Below are positions 1-10,159 of a stretch of 64,000 nucleotides of DNA, one piece after another. This stretch comes from Chryseobacterium daeguense DSM 19388. GTDB taxonomy: Bacteria > Bacteroidota > Bacteroidia > Flavobacteriales > Weeksellaceae. The position numbers were made by a program, and so were the translations under genes. The DNA lies in contig NZ_AUMT01000013.1 in the NCBI RefSeq assembly GCF_000430825.1, forward strand, positions 62,001 through 126,000, given 5' to 3'. How positions within the stretch are numbered: position 1 is the stretch's first letter; each line of letters opens with the position of its first letter. The notes under the pieces were generated by a model, which ran no database searches, was not told the origin of the DNA, and saw nothing but the letters and a program-made list of their open reading frames with translations.

Positions 1-23
1 CAGCTCCGGAACCAATCTGATTT

Positions 24-284
24 TTATGATTTTGTTTTTTCCTCTGTGGATTCTTTATCGGATTTTGAGAAACAACGATCAGTAATTCCCTTCACGGTAT
101 TTCTGGAAATATTGAGTTTTTGAGAAATTTGTCCTAAAGAAAGCCCTTTATTTCTTTCGATACATACTTTAAGCTGGGTTTCATTTACTCCAGCATACAT
201 ACAAAACTGTTGAAAATCAGCTATGGCCATTTCCAAAGCTGTATTTTTGTCTTCAGGATTAAGCATTGATTTTTGATTTGTCAT
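24..284 (-). CDS. small helix-turn-helix protein of the prophage late region
   Basis: This encodes an 86-residue protein with a helix-turn-helix-like segment in its second half (GLSLGQISQKLNISRN, then TVKGITDRC), of the kind seen in small DNA-binding regulators. I start it at the ATG at 284 because the longer reading needs a TTG codon at 296. It overlaps the end of the preceding gene by 26 nt, which suggests translational coupling. Its place after the tail genes could mean a late regulator or a packaging-related protein, but the sequence does not decide this. The family is not recognised and the function is inferred only from the HTH-like pattern. Confidence 0.6.
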   Translation of the reverse strand: MTNQKSMLNPEDKNTALEMAIADFQQFCMYAGVNETQLKVCIERNKGLSLGQISQKLNISRNTVKGITDRCFSKSDKESTEEKTKS

Positions 285-897
285 TTTGTTTAGCAAAATA
301 GTTCTCAGAATTTATATTTAAAACTGCATCACCGCTAAGAACAGAATTTATAAAAGATTCAGGTTGCAAATCAGCATTTGTTACTGAATAACCCAAACCG
401 TTTAAAAATATTGTTGATCTTTCGTTCCCTGTAATTGTAATCTGAGACTGATCTCTGGCGGTAATATATCCGTAAGAATACGAATTTGTTGTGAGTAATA
501 CAACTGATCTTTCAAAAGATTCTATCTCTGCCATTGAATTGTCATTAAGTTCAATATTTAGTCTTGCAGCATCACAAATTACTTTGCATCTTTTGTTTCC
601 GGTTTGAGTTAAATTAAGTGTACCGTTTGATAAAATTATTATATCAGTTGATGAATCTCTGATAGTAACTTCTCTGTCGTAAAAGCCCTCATTTTCTAAT
701 TCTTCAACCGGAAAATATTGAAGCATTTCACGAAAGCCATTTTTAAAAATCCATTTAAAATTACCTTCAGACTTTACAATCCTTAGAATATCCCCATAAC
801 TTTCGGCTTTAACATACAGATGGAAAAGCTGATTGATCTCAGCCTTTCTCTGTTTGTCTAATATTAAAAATTTTAATTCTTCGAATGTCAGTGTCAT
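259..897 (-). CDS. phage protein of unknown function next to the tape measure gene
   Basis: This is a 212-residue protein I do not recognise. The N-terminal 70 residues look helical. Residues 80-200 are a run of short beta-strand-like units rich in Thr, Ser, Asn and Ile (for example ITITGNERSTIFLNGLG), reminiscent of a solenoid or beta-helix. The ATG overlaps the stop of the tape measure gene by 4 nt (ATGA), so it belongs to the tail operon. A virion or tail-tip component is plausible from position; nothing catalytic is visible. Confidence 0.6.
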   Translation of the reverse strand: MTLTFEELKFLILDKQRKAEINQLFHLYVKAESYGDILRIVKSEGNFKWIFKNGFREMLQYFPVEELENEGFYDREVTIRDSSTDIIILSNGTLNLTQTGNKRCKVICDAARLNIELNDNSMAEIESFERSVVLLTTNSYSYGYITARDQSQITITGNERSTIFLNGLGYSVTNADLQPESFINSVLSGDAVLNINSENYFAKQNDKSKINA

Positions 898-3800
898 AAT
901 GTTGCTATTTCTGATTGTTTTCTTTTTTCATTTTGGTAATTGGTCACGTCGTTAGGATTCAACACCGTTTTTCGATTAACCTCTTTGTTTAAAGATTCAG
1001 CAGTACTGCTGAGCATTTTCTCAACCCGATCCATTCTCTCATTAACTTCTGTCATATTTACAGATGATGAAACAATCTGATCAGTATAACTGCTAAATAC
1101 TGGAGGTTGAGTTCTATTCCAGTTAAATACACCTCCGGATTCATACTTTTTAATTGTAGCACCTCCATACCAGTCAACACCGCCTCCGAGAGCGTTTATT
1201 TTACTGGCTATCTGTGAAGGATTTCCTGTCACGGTGTAAGTATTTTTATCCTTCATAGAATTAGCATTAATAATACCTTCGTTTCCTTCCATTTCTGCAA
1301 CTTTTTCACCAGTTACCGGATTATATACAGGCATTCCTCCGTTTGAATGAGACGGACCTCTTAAATTTCCGCCTTTTCCTAAAAATTGACCACCTCTTTT
1401 ATATTGTGCGCTGTCAATCCCTTTAATTGTAGATGCATACTGCACACCTGCCAAAATCGTTAGTACCCCTCCCATAATAGCTCCTGCAATCGGTCCTAAC
1501 TGCCAAACAGTTGACCAAATATTTGCGAGTTGCATAAGAAAAGCAATTTTTGCTTCGGCTTTTTTAGATTTTTTAAGTTTTTCTCCAGCTTCTTTATCGG
1601 CTTTTTTCTTTTTCTCAGCTGCTTGTTTTTCGATACTTTCACGTTCGGCGGATGATTGTGCAAATCTTAATAACTGCTGTTTTTCAAGATCAATCCTATC
1701 ATAAGCTAACTGTTTACTTTGCTCAATTCTTGCTCTTTCTGCATCGAAATAACTATTCATTGCTAAAGTAGCAGTATCAAAAGCCTGTGCTATGACAAAA
1801 CCCAGTTGTTCAGAGTAATCCTTACCACCAAATAAACCATCACCATCCTTTCCAAGTACAATTTGTCCGGTACTCTTATTTTTCAATGAATTAGTAATGC
1901 TCGAAGCAAGTCCTGAAGCTCCAGAACCTGGAAGGCCACTATTTGGAAGAGTAGCATTTGTTATCCTCAAATTTTGCTCAGCTTGAGCTTTATCAGCCTC
2001 TAATTGTGATCTTTGCAAAAGTAATTTATTATACTCTCGCATTTCATCATTTGTTAGTTTTCGTGTATTAAGCTCTAATTCATAGGTTGCTATTCTTGCA
2101 TTTGTATTTCCGAGTTCTGTATTGATGTTTTGTAATTCAAGTTGTTCAGAAATTTTTTGAAGTTCAATTTTTTTCTTCTCCAGAGAAATTGATTTGTCAT
2201 TTAAAATATTTTTCCTTTGAATTGCAGCATTAATTGAATTTTGATTGTTTAGATTCTGACTGGTTTGATCAATAACAGTAAAAGTAATTTGTACAGAACG
2301 AATTCTCGTCTGCAGATTATTCTGATTTTCTTCCTGAACCTTCTTATTTAACTGACGATACATTTCATCAAGCTCAGAAAGTGACATTTTAGAATATTCC
2401 TCATTAAGATCAAGCATTTTCTGATTATAAGCAATCTGAGCGTCTGTACTTTCCTGATAATAGGTTTTCTCAGCATCCAGTTTTTCCATTTCAGTGGAGT
2501 ATGGATTTTTCTGTACTTGCTCAAGTTTGTCCTTGGCAGTTTGTTCTGCAACTTTTAGCTCATCATCATTCCTTTTCTTGAAAATATTGAATAATTTATC
2601 ATTAGAGTCTCTTTCGGCTTTTACTTTATCTAACGTAGCCTGTGCAACCTGTTTTCTTTCCTCAGCATTACCACCTTTCAGATAAGCAATTTTTTTGTCG
2701 TAATAGTTTGAATTGATCTTGAGACTACCTTTGATATATTCCTCTTCCGAAATTAGACCTTTAAGGAAACTTTTCTCCAGGATCGCCAGCTGTTGATTTC
2801 TTGTAGCTTCTAAATCTTTGAGATAATCTTTCTGATATCCGTTAAGTTTGGATCCGGTATATTTTTTCTCTTTCTTTTCTTCATCATCATCAGTTGTACC
2901 CCCAAAAACATTTTTAATATTTCCTTTTTTCAGGTTATCTACAACTTTTCCAGTAAGAACATTAATTTCTTTCTGAAGTTCAATTCTTTCTTTCAGACGA
3001 TTGTTAAATTTAGTCTCGTCGTCTCCTTCACCCATACCAAGCAATCCGCCAACCTCTTTCAAATCTTGTTTCCAAGCTTGAGCATTAAATATCTCTCCTT
3101 TGGTACGTTTTCTTTCAAGAGCTTTTCCTGCATCATCGGCAGCTTGCATTTCAAGTTCGAATAATCTTTTAGATTTTTCCTCTAATAATTGTTGAGCAGC
3201 TTTTGCTTTGGCGACCTCAATAATTTTATTTTTATATGCTTCGAGAATCTTAACACCTTCAGCTGTTTTAATATTTTCTAAAGTAAGGGCACTAAGATAT
3301 TTAGGGTTAATATTAATTAATTCCTGAAGGGCTTTTTTACGGGTATCTAAGGAAATACTGTTGTCTTTTACTACCTTGGTAAGTGTATCAACTTTTGCAA
3401 TTGTATCAGACGTTGCTTCGGAAGCTCGTTTCGTGATCTCTGCATTAAGTTTCATTTCAGTGGCTGTTTGTTTTACAGCAGCACCTTGTTTCTTAATACT
3501 GTTTGCAGCAGTTTCGCTTCTCTCTGACAATAAAACAAGACCTGCTCCAATTGCAACTATTCCTGCCAAAATAAATCCTACTGGTGTTAAGGCTAAAGTA
3601 ATATTAAGCGAGATCCAAGCAGCTCTAATTCCGGGAATAATACTTCCGAAAAATAACATTGTAGCATTAAGAATTGTCCATGCAGCATTGGCAATTCCTA
3701 ATGCAATAGCCTGTGCTCTCAAAATAATGTTTCCAACTGCGATTAAAGCGTTACCAATAGCCTGTCTCGCAATAAAAATCGTTTGCTGATAAATATTTAC

Positions 3801-5759
3801 CGCCAGAGCTTTGATATTTTCCCAGTATGCCAAAGTTAAAAATGTAAGCATTGCAATCCACCAGCCGAAAGGAATTTTCGCCACTGCCTGACCTATAAAT
3901 AATATGGCTGTTGCAAACGCGCTAAACGCTTTTAATAATCTCTGATTATTGGCAAGATCTGCGAAACGCTTTTTAATCATATCCATAGAAGCTGCAAAAT
4001 TTTGATTTTTTTTCTCAAATGCTTCTGTGATATCGCTTGTATCTTCGTATGCTTCTCCCGCACTTTTTATGGTAGCTCTGAAAGTTTCTGCATTTTTACC
4101 TAAAACTCCAAGAGCGCTAACAATACCAGCTCCGCCTTTTTTAGCCAATTCCGAATCACCTAAAGATTGGATAAGCTCTTCAATGCTTCCTTTATTTTTT
4201 GCAATTCCTTCTGCAACTTTGATAAGTGCTTCAGCAGGATTATTGTTGATAAGTGCTGAAAATTCTTTTCTGCTCATTCCTGCAATCTTTGCAAATTTTT
4301 CAGTATCGCTCGCTAATTTAGGAATGATACGAACCAATGCCGTAGATGAGGTTTCCGCGCTTTGTCCGAATTGCTCAAATCCGGAAGCTAAACCTAAAAC
4401 GGCAGGAAGAGAAATTTCGGAAATACCCTTCAAACCGGCCATTCTTTTTGAGAAATCATTCAAGAATGGAACGGAAGCTACCGATTCATTTGCCAGAACC
4501 CTGATAGCATTACCCATTTTCAATAATTTCTCTTCGGTGACATTACCTTCTCCCTCGAATACGTTAATTAATTTTACAAGGCTTTCTGTGCCCTCTTCAA
4601 CGTCTCCGAAATCTTTTCCGAATGCTGTTTTAATCTGATCAACGGCTTTAACAACTCCTACAAGGTCTGATTCTTCGACACCAGCTTTCACAGCGATATT
4701 CGCCATGTTTACAAGCTCTACGAGAGGTGTTCTTGTATTGATCTGGGCCAACTGATCCACCAATTTCTGTGCACCTCCGGCAGCTTTACCGAGTTCTATC
4801 TCTAAATTCGTAACCTGATCTGATAATTCGGCAGTATTGGTTACAAGTTCTTGTGTCTTTGCAAATGCAGCCTGAAAAGATAGATAGGTTACAGCAACCG
4901 AAGAAATCTGATTTTTAAGACTATTAAAATGATTGTTTAGGTTAGTGATAGATTTACCTCCGGTATTTCCTAAACCTCGTAATTCATTTTGAACACGTTG
5001 TATTTCCTGTCTAAATTTCTCAGCTGCTTGACGGTTTTCAATTATTTGTCTTTCAACAGTATCTAAATCAGTTACTCCTGCTTCTCTCAACTGATCTAAT
5101 CTACTTTTTAGAACAATAAGTTCTGCATCCAACTGTTTTGCTGAATTTTTAGCCTGATTAATCTGTCCGGCAATCACTTGCCCAAATCCCGAATTTTTTA
5201 GATTTTGTATAGCTGCTGAATCAAGGTTTGAGAGATTGGTCGTTTTAGGATAATTACCCACATTTCGACTGAATACACCAACCCCGGCATCAATTGCTTT
5301 TAGTCTGTTATAATAAGTCAAGGCTTCTGCCGATGCTCTTTTAAATTGCTCACTTTCTATACCTTTAGCAGCTCCAATGTCCATTGCTCTTTGTTTAGCA
5401 ACCTTATATTCATTGTTTAGCTCTTTATATGCACCCACAGATGAATGAAGTTCGCTACTAAGTTTTGCAGTTTCATTTCTCTCATTGATTCGAGCGGTCT
5501 GTAAGGCGACGGATGCTGCCTGAGCTTCTTTTTTCGCGATAGTTTCTTTTATTAGAGCTTTCTCGACCTCTAATAATGCCTGTTTTTCCTTTTGTAATTC
5601 CGCATCATTGACAATTTTAGTATTTCCGGCAATACTTTTTAATGATTGAAATTTTGCTTTTGCAGTATCAAATGCTGCATTAACAACCTGCATTTTTTTC
5701 AGGAGATCTTTTTCACCCTGAAGCTGGATATCATATATTTTATTAATTTTCTGTGCCAT
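894..5759 (-). CDS. phage tail tape measure protein (TP901-type)
   Basis: This 1621-residue protein sets tail length and is probably threaded through the tail tube before DNA ejection. Long coiled-coil stretches fill roughly residues 1-280 and 1000-1400. Residues about 300-610 match the TP901 tape-measure core (segments such as TRTPLVELVNMANIAVKAGV and NNPAEALIKVAEGI). Several hydrophobic helices follow at roughly 615-770 and again near 1440-1470. The C-terminus is Gly-rich (GGQFLGKGGNLRGPSHSNGG), as is usual for this family. It is the largest gene of the prophage and is preceded within a few bases by a copy of the palindromic motif described at 17,912. The siphovirus- or myovirus-like tail type cannot be told from this protein alone. 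Confidence 0.95.
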   Translation of the reverse strand: MAQKINKIYDIQLQGEKDLLKKMQVVNAAFDTAKAKFQSLKSIAGNTKIVNDAELQKEKQALLEVEKALIKETIAKKEAQAASVALQTARINERNETAKLSSELHSSVGAYKELNNEYKVAKQRAMDIGAAKGIESEQFKRASAEALTYYNRLKAIDAGVGVFSRNVGNYPKTTNLSNLDSAAIQNLKNSGFGQVIAGQINQAKNSAKQLDAELIVLKSRLDQLREAGVTDLDTVERQIIENRQAAEKFRQEIQRVQNELRGLGNTGGKSITNLNNHFNSLKNQISSVAVTYLSFQAAFAKTQELVTNTAELSDQVTNLEIELGKAAGGAQKLVDQLAQINTRTPLVELVNMANIAVKAGVEESDLVGVVKAVDQIKTAFGKDFGDVEEGTESLVKLINVFEGEGNVTEEKLLKMGNAIRVLANESVASVPFLNDFSKRMAGLKGISEISLPAVLGLASGFEQFGQSAETSSTALVRIIPKLASDTEKFAKIAGMSRKEFSALINNNPAEALIKVAEGIAKNKGSIEELIQSLGDSELAKKGGAGIVSALGVLGKNAETFRATIKSAGEAYEDTSDITEAFEKKNQNFAASMDMIKKRFADLANNQRLLKAFSAFATAILFIGQAVAKIPFGWWIAMLTFLTLAYWENIKALAVNIYQQTIFIARQAIGNALIAVGNIILRAQAIALGIANAAWTILNATMLFFGSIIPGIRAAWISLNITLALTPVGFILAGIVAIGAGLVLLSERSETAANSIKKQGAAVKQTATEMKLNAEITKRASEATSDTIAKVDTLTKVVKDNSISLDTRKKALQELININPKYLSALTLENIKTAEGVKILEAYKNKIIEVAKAKAAQQLLEEKSKRLFELEMQAADDAGKALERKRTKGEIFNAQAWKQDLKEVGGLLGMGEGDDETKFNNRLKERIELQKEINVLTGKVVDNLKKGNIKNVFGGTTDDDEEKKEKKYTGSKLNGYQKDYLKDLEATRNQQLAILEKSFLKGLISEEEYIKGSLKINSNYYDKKIAYLKGGNAEERKQVAQATLDKVKAERDSNDKLFNIFKKRNDDELKVAEQTAKDKLEQVQKNPYSTEMEKLDAEKTYYQESTDAQIAYNQKMLDLNEEYSKMSLSELDEMYRQLNKKVQEENQNNLQTRIRSVQITFTVIDQTSQNLNNQNSINAAIQRKNILNDKSISLEKKKIELQKISEQLELQNINTELGNTNARIATYELELNTRKLTNDEMREYNKLLLQRSQLEADKAQAEQNLRITNATLPNSGLPGSGASGLASSITNSLKNKSTGQIVLGKDGDGLFGGKDYSEQLGFVIAQAFDTATLAMNSYFDAERARIEQSKQLAYDRIDLEKQQLLRFAQSSAERESIEKQAAEKKKKADKEAGEKLKKSKKAEAKIAFLMQLANIWSTVWQLGPIAGAIMGGVLTILAGVQYASTIKGIDSAQYKRGGQFLGKGGNLRGPSHSNGGMPVYNPVTGEKVAEMEGNEGIINANSMKDKNTYTVTGNPSQIASKINALGGGVDWYGGATIKKYESGGVFNWNRTQPPVFSSYTDQIVSSSVNMTEVNERMDRVEKMLSSTAESLNKEVNRKTVLNPNDVTNYQNEKRKQSEIATL

Positions 5760-5761
5760 TG

Positions 5762-5781
5762 GTATTCTATTAGAAAACTTT
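5762..5781 (-). promoter_or_regulatory. third copy of the prophage palindromic motif
   Basis: The bases GTATTCTATTAGAAAACTTT match the 23-bp palindrome at 17,912-17,934 with a degenerate right arm. It lies only 2 nt upstream of the tape measure start codon, so it could act on translation or as an operator. There is no room for a downstream -7 box before the ATG. Confidence 0.4.
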
Positions 5782-5793
5782 ATATTTAAAAAC

Positions 5794-8148
5794 TTAACGC
5801 GGTATATCAGTATAAAGACACATTAAGCGATTATACTGTGTATCAAAAACTTTATCGATTACTGTATTATCTGCATTACTGATAGGCTCAGTTAATACAA
5901 TTACAGCATTGGTAAGAATGCTTTGCTCACTTGGATATGTGTTTAAACTCTCTCTTTCGGTAATAGGAACCCATTTTCTCAAAATACAGGGCGTTGATTC
6001 GCCTTTTAAGGATTTATACCCATCGATTTTAATTAACTCGAATTTTTCACCATTTATGACGATTCTTTCCTGGTGAAACCAATTTGAAATATCCTTATTA
6101 TTGAGCATAAAATTTGTATTCAGCCAACGTCCGTCATTCATGATTGCTAATCTTTGCCAGAAAAATCTTTTTATTAGACCTCTACCCACTACATAGTTTC
6201 CTGAGTTTCCGATTTTTTCATCACTATAAGAAAGAATTGGATCATTCTGGCCCCCTTCTTTGTAATTGACTGCAAACAAATAGGGAAAATCATTGTATGA
6301 TGTTATTTGCCCGTTTTGATCTTTCATTCTCCAACCACCTACACCTGAAACTCTACCTTTGTAATATGCAGACTTTGGAGAGAAAGTGTTTTGAGATTCT
6401 GAGCTGGAGGTGTTTGAGATATTCTCCGGAACTAAACAGATCATTTGCGGAGCTTCTCCGGTGACATCTGCAAATTCGTCTACGTTATAATGCATCGTAG
6501 GAGAGTAGAACCGATTTTCAAACTCTTTTTTTTCTGCCTTGAATCTTTCTGAGAAGATATATTTTCCACTGGCCAAGGTGATTTTATATCTATCCTGAAC
6601 GATTTTTAACGCTCCATCATTTGAATCATCCTTAAATTTAAAAACAAATTCTCTGGCATTTCCATCATACATTTCAATATAACTTTCTTTGGAAATATCT
6701 TCTTTCAACGTCCAGTCTAAAACATTTCCGTTAAAATATCCTTTGTTTTTCAATGATAAATTGTGACCGGTAGCATATTCGTGAGTTGGCTCAATCAAAA
6801 CTACTTTATTAACTGGATCGGTCTGAAAAGAAAGATTGAATAAATCAACTTCGCCTCTCAGAAAATCCAAAAATTTGAATTTCTGAAGTGGCAAATAGGA
6901 ATCGAAAGATACTTGACCTCCGATTGGTATTTTAAAATAATCAATTTGATGTTGTTCTACTCTCAAATAACATCTTGCTACAGTTGCTGTTTTACTTTCA
7001 TAAACTCTTAACTTAACTTTACAGCTTATTTCATCATTTGGATTAACCAAAGTAGAAAAGAAAATGGTTACCATATCACTTCCTTCGGTTGAGCCAAATG
7101 TCGGAGCTTGGTGGTCGAATATTTGGTTTTGTTGCATCTGAATACCGTTTTTATACCAAAATACATTCAGCTCTACAATCGAGGAAAGATCAATTTTATA
7201 ATCATAATAGAGCATGTGAGAAAATGTTACTTCCAACGGTCCATAATGTGGAGTGTTGTATTTCCACTTCATTTCTTTATTTTGATAGGTATAGTCACCG
7301 TTTGGAACAGTGTTATTATTATCAAAACAAGGAGGTGTCGGAGTATCAAGAACATTCAGGTCTACAAAATCATCAATATCCTCAAATCTTCTATCAACAT
7401 CACTTTTTGCCAGAAATCGGTGAATATCGTATTTTGTTCCTTCGGATGATAGAAAGTTTCCAAAAGTCCATGGCATAACTTGTCTTCTATAAAATTGAGA
7501 ATCCAGAAAACTACTTTGTACTTTATACCCGAACATCTGAAATGCCCAGTAAAGTGTAAAGAATTTAGATATCGCAGGTCTGAAATTCTTAATATGATAA
7601 TTTTTATCATCACCAGCATCCAGATCAAGAGGATCAGCATATTTTACTGGAGCAAATACAAAAGGCATATTCTCGTTGGTTCCGTCAAAGCCCCAAGAAT
7701 TAATGATCGTATTTTTATCAAAGGTTAACTCAATTCTTTTTAAAACCTCAAACAGTGTAAGCTCTTTCATTTCAATGATCCAGTCGCCATTATTACCGAA
7801 CGCATTCAACTCAAAAGATGTAGGCACTCCAGATTTACGATATGCTTTTTTAGGAATTGCTTTTCCTATGAAAATTTCTTCTCCGTTAGTCTGAGCTACA
7901 AATTTTCTGATCCCTCTGAAAAATTGACTTTGTGTAGTGTCTTCAACTGAGGTATTATTTAAAGTATTTAGTTGCTTTTGATTGTGTAAAGTAGCAGGAA
8001 TTTTGATCCCGATTGCTTCGCTTCCTTTTTTACTCTGAAAATTCTCCACGTCTTCCAGAGAATAATCAAAGGAAATAGGGAAATCGGAATTAGCATCGAT
8101 ATCCAATTCTACATTATCCAGCAATATTTTTAAATTGTTCTGAGACAT
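5794..8148 (-). CDS. large phage tail/baseplate-type structural protein
   Basis: This 784-residue protein starts with a segment (residues 1-130) rich in predicted beta strands that mentions FDYSLEDVENFQSKKG and later FELNAFGNNGDWI, typical of the distal-tail or hub proteins that precede or follow tape measure genes in Bacteroidota phages. No enzymatic motif is seen. Its ATG overlaps the stop of the upstream gene by one base (TAATG). The role as a tail hub or baseplate protein is inferred from size and position next to the tape measure gene, not from a recognised family signature. Confidence 0.7.
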   Translation of the reverse strand: MSQNNLKILLDNVELDIDANSDFPISFDYSLEDVENFQSKKGSEAIGIKIPATLHNQKQLNTLNNTSVEDTTQSQFFRGIRKFVAQTNGEEIFIGKAIPKKAYRKSGVPTSFELNAFGNNGDWIIEMKELTLFEVLKRIELTFDKNTIINSWGFDGTNENMPFVFAPVKYADPLDLDAGDDKNYHIKNFRPAISKFFTLYWAFQMFGYKVQSSFLDSQFYRRQVMPWTFGNFLSSEGTKYDIHRFLAKSDVDRRFEDIDDFVDLNVLDTPTPPCFDNNNTVPNGDYTYQNKEMKWKYNTPHYGPLEVTFSHMLYYDYKIDLSSIVELNVFWYKNGIQMQQNQIFDHQAPTFGSTEGSDMVTIFFSTLVNPNDEISCKVKLRVYESKTATVARCYLRVEQHQIDYFKIPIGGQVSFDSYLPLQKFKFLDFLRGEVDLFNLSFQTDPVNKVVLIEPTHEYATGHNLSLKNKGYFNGNVLDWTLKEDISKESYIEMYDGNAREFVFKFKDDSNDGALKIVQDRYKITLASGKYIFSERFKAEKKEFENRFYSPTMHYNVDEFADVTGEAPQMICLVPENISNTSSSESQNTFSPKSAYYKGRVSGVGGWRMKDQNGQITSYNDFPYLFAVNYKEGGQNDPILSYSDEKIGNSGNYVVGRGLIKRFFWQRLAIMNDGRWLNTNFMLNNKDISNWFHQERIVINGEKFELIKIDGYKSLKGESTPCILRKWVPITERESLNTYPSEQSILTNAVIVLTEPISNADNTVIDKVFDTQYNRLMCLYTDIPR

Positions 8149-8735
8149 TATCTTAAATTTGTGTTACTGTTTGCCATTGAGAATTTTATTTTCACTAAAT
8201 ATTCAAAAGCATCGACATCCTTTGTTGGCAATTTTGTATCTAAAATTGTGATCGGGATAAATTCTTTTTGCACCGGATCTTGGAATCCATTTGGCAAATA
8301 CGTTTCAATCCAGGCTAAAGGAGTATCGGTTAATTCTTTGATCCAGTACTGATCCTTTTCACCATAACACTTGGTCTCAACTTCGTATGTCTCATTGGAT
8401 TCAATATTTTTCCTGTAAATACCGCCTTTAGTTCTGTCAAGCGGGAACTTCTGAGACTTTTCCCATGTATCAGATTTTGTTTCGCTTTCTTCAGTATTGA
8501 GAAGAAAATTTATTGAATCAATATTTCCACAGCTGTTAAGAAAATGAATTCTGATCTTATCATCACCGCAGCAACATCCAACTTTATTGTTTCTGGTGGT
8601 AGCAATGATGTTATCGTTAGCATCCTTTACATAAACACTCCATTCCACAACTTCGGAGAAATCTACCAGAGGAAAATAATCTTTAATGTTCGGAATTCCT
8701 TCAGGGATATATAATATTTTGTTTGTATTAGCCAT
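8148..8735 (-). CDS. phage structural protein, unknown family
   Basis: This encodes a 195-residue protein when started at the ATG at 8735, which is 11 nt past the stop of the upstream gene; an in-frame start at 8759 would overlap that gene. It has a beta-rich look and a cysteine cluster (GCCCGDD) around residue 55. It sits between two large tail-type genes and is probably part of the tail tip or baseplate. No family is recognised. Confidence 0.6.
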   Translation of the reverse strand: MANTNKILYIPEGIPNIKDYFPLVDFSEVVEWSVYVKDANDNIIATTRNNKVGCCCGDDKIRIHFLNSCGNIDSINFLLNTEESETKSDTWEKSQKFPLDRTKGGIYRKNIESNETYEVETKCYGEKDQYWIKELTDTPLAWIETYLPNGFQDPVQKEFIPITILDTKLPTKDVDAFEYLVKIKFSMANSNTNLR

Positions 8736-8746
8736 CTTTCTAAATT

Positions 8747-10159
8747 TTATTGAAACCAATTCGTTACTAAAGCGTAGTTTAATCCTTGAGCGACGGTGAA
8801 ATTGAATGTTCTCATTGTTCCATTGTTAGGTCCGATCTGCTGACTGTTAAGCATCACAATATTTTGAGCAGTTGGCGGCGTAGCATTTATAATTCCTGTA
8901 TCTCCAGTAGTACTATATGTCTGCATAACACCAATTGTTAGGTTTGTTCCGTTTTGGATAACCGTAGTGAATTCAACATTGTCTCCGGCATTGATTGGAA
9001 TTTTATCCCAGTTTTCTATTGGATCTATATAAGTAAATCCTGAAGGATCATTAGCTGTTGTATCAATAATTGTAACGCCGTTAATTACTATTTTAAATTT
9101 TACCTGAGTTGTATATAGGTGATTGTCTCCGATAGTTGCATTCTTCCAGAAAATATGCTTATCTCCGCCTTGATTGCTCACAATACCAATATCACTAATA
9201 CCTGGAAGGTTCAAAATATCACCCATATCACAGCTGCCGACAAATCCAAATCTAAAATTGTACTTTCCTAATGGAACGGTTACAGATCTTGTAGGTGTGT
9301 AGCTTCCGGAATCTGTCTGCCAGATTGATTGCCCAACTTCCTGATAATATATATCAAGTGATGATATCATCGACATATCGGCAGGATTTAGCCAGTTAAA
9401 TGTAAAGGTTTGAGTTCCGTTACTGTTATCTACAACTGAGTAAGAAATGTTAGTAATTAAAGGACATATATGATTTAAAACAGAACATAGTTCGATTTCC
9501 TCACCAAAGAAAGTTTTTAATTTTATACAGAGTTTGTTCGCTGTCTTATCTGTTAGAATAGGGAAGTGCGAGCTATCTTTTTTACACATTTTAAAATCTT
9601 CCGGTCTTTTGGTAAGTGGGAAAGTATTCTCATCCCATGAACCGGTTTTGTAGCTATTGAGAAGTGTTTTAAAATCTTGATTTTCCTCATGCTGTATAAC
9701 TGCATAAAGAACAAAAAGCGAGTTTGATTGAGTACCAGCTCCTGGAACTGGAGCACTCGATGAGGTTCCCTGAACCGGAGCGGTTTGTTCAGAGACATTA
9801 AAACCATTTGCATCTAAGTAGGCATTACGGAATTTCACAAAGACAGTTTTCAGGTTGTCTGTATGATCTTCAATCTGGTTTCCATCCATTGTTGGTAAAG
9901 AATAGCTCATAACCTCCTGAACAGCATCCTGAATGTCGAACTCATATTCCGGAGCAATTCCATCATCGCTTATAAATGCAGTTCTGTTAAGAGTTTTATA
10001 ATAAGTTCCATTCAAATAAATATCACAATAAACTACCGTCGGAGCGTAGTTATCTGGAGTAGGATTCGGAATTTTAGCCTTACATCTAAACACAATCGGT
10101 CTAAATGCAGCATTTAAAGAATTAAATTGTGGCTGATATGTAATTTCTGTAATTGGCAT
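8747..10159 (-). CDS. phage tail/adhesin-type structural protein
   Basis: This is a 470-residue beta-rich protein. Residues about 1-130 resemble a receptor-binding or baseplate fold with FDIQDAVQEVMS. A low-complexity linker near residue 130 (QGTSSSAPVPGAGTQSNS) joins it to a second part. Residues about 235-320 read like a fibronectin type III-like unit (TFTFNWLNPADMSMISSLDIY). FnIII-like modules are common on phage tails and often bind cell surface sugars. The gene overlaps its neighbours by a base (TAATG) or sits 11 nt from them. The adhesion role is inferred. Confidence 0.65.
   Translation of the reverse strand: MPITEITYQPQFNSLNAAFRPIVFRCKAKIPNPTPDNYAPTVVYCDIYLNGTYYKTLNRTAFISDDGIAPEYEFDIQDAVQEVMSYSLPTMDGNQIEDHTDNLKTVFVKFRNAYLDANGFNVSEQTAPVQGTSSSAPVPGAGTQSNSLFVLYAVIQHEENQDFKTLLNSYKTGSWDENTFPLTKRPEDFKMCKKDSSHFPILTDKTANKLCIKLKTFFGEEIELCSVLNHICPLITNISYSVVDNSNGTQTFTFNWLNPADMSMISSLDIYYQEVGQSIWQTDSGSYTPTRSVTVPLGKYNFRFGFVGSCDMGDILNLPGISDIGIVSNQGGDKHIFWKNATIGDNHLYTTQVKFKIVINGVTIIDTTANDPSGFTYIDPIENWDKIPINAGDNVEFTTVIQNGTNLTIGVMQTYSTTGDTGIINATPPTAQNIVMLNSQQIGPNNGTMRTFNFTVAQGLNYALVTNWFQ

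Noticed and set aside
4027-4638. 203-codon plus-strand frame inside the tape measure gene
   Set aside because: It is antisense to a well-supported gene, has an unusual hydrophobic composition caused by the complementary codons, and has no promoter.
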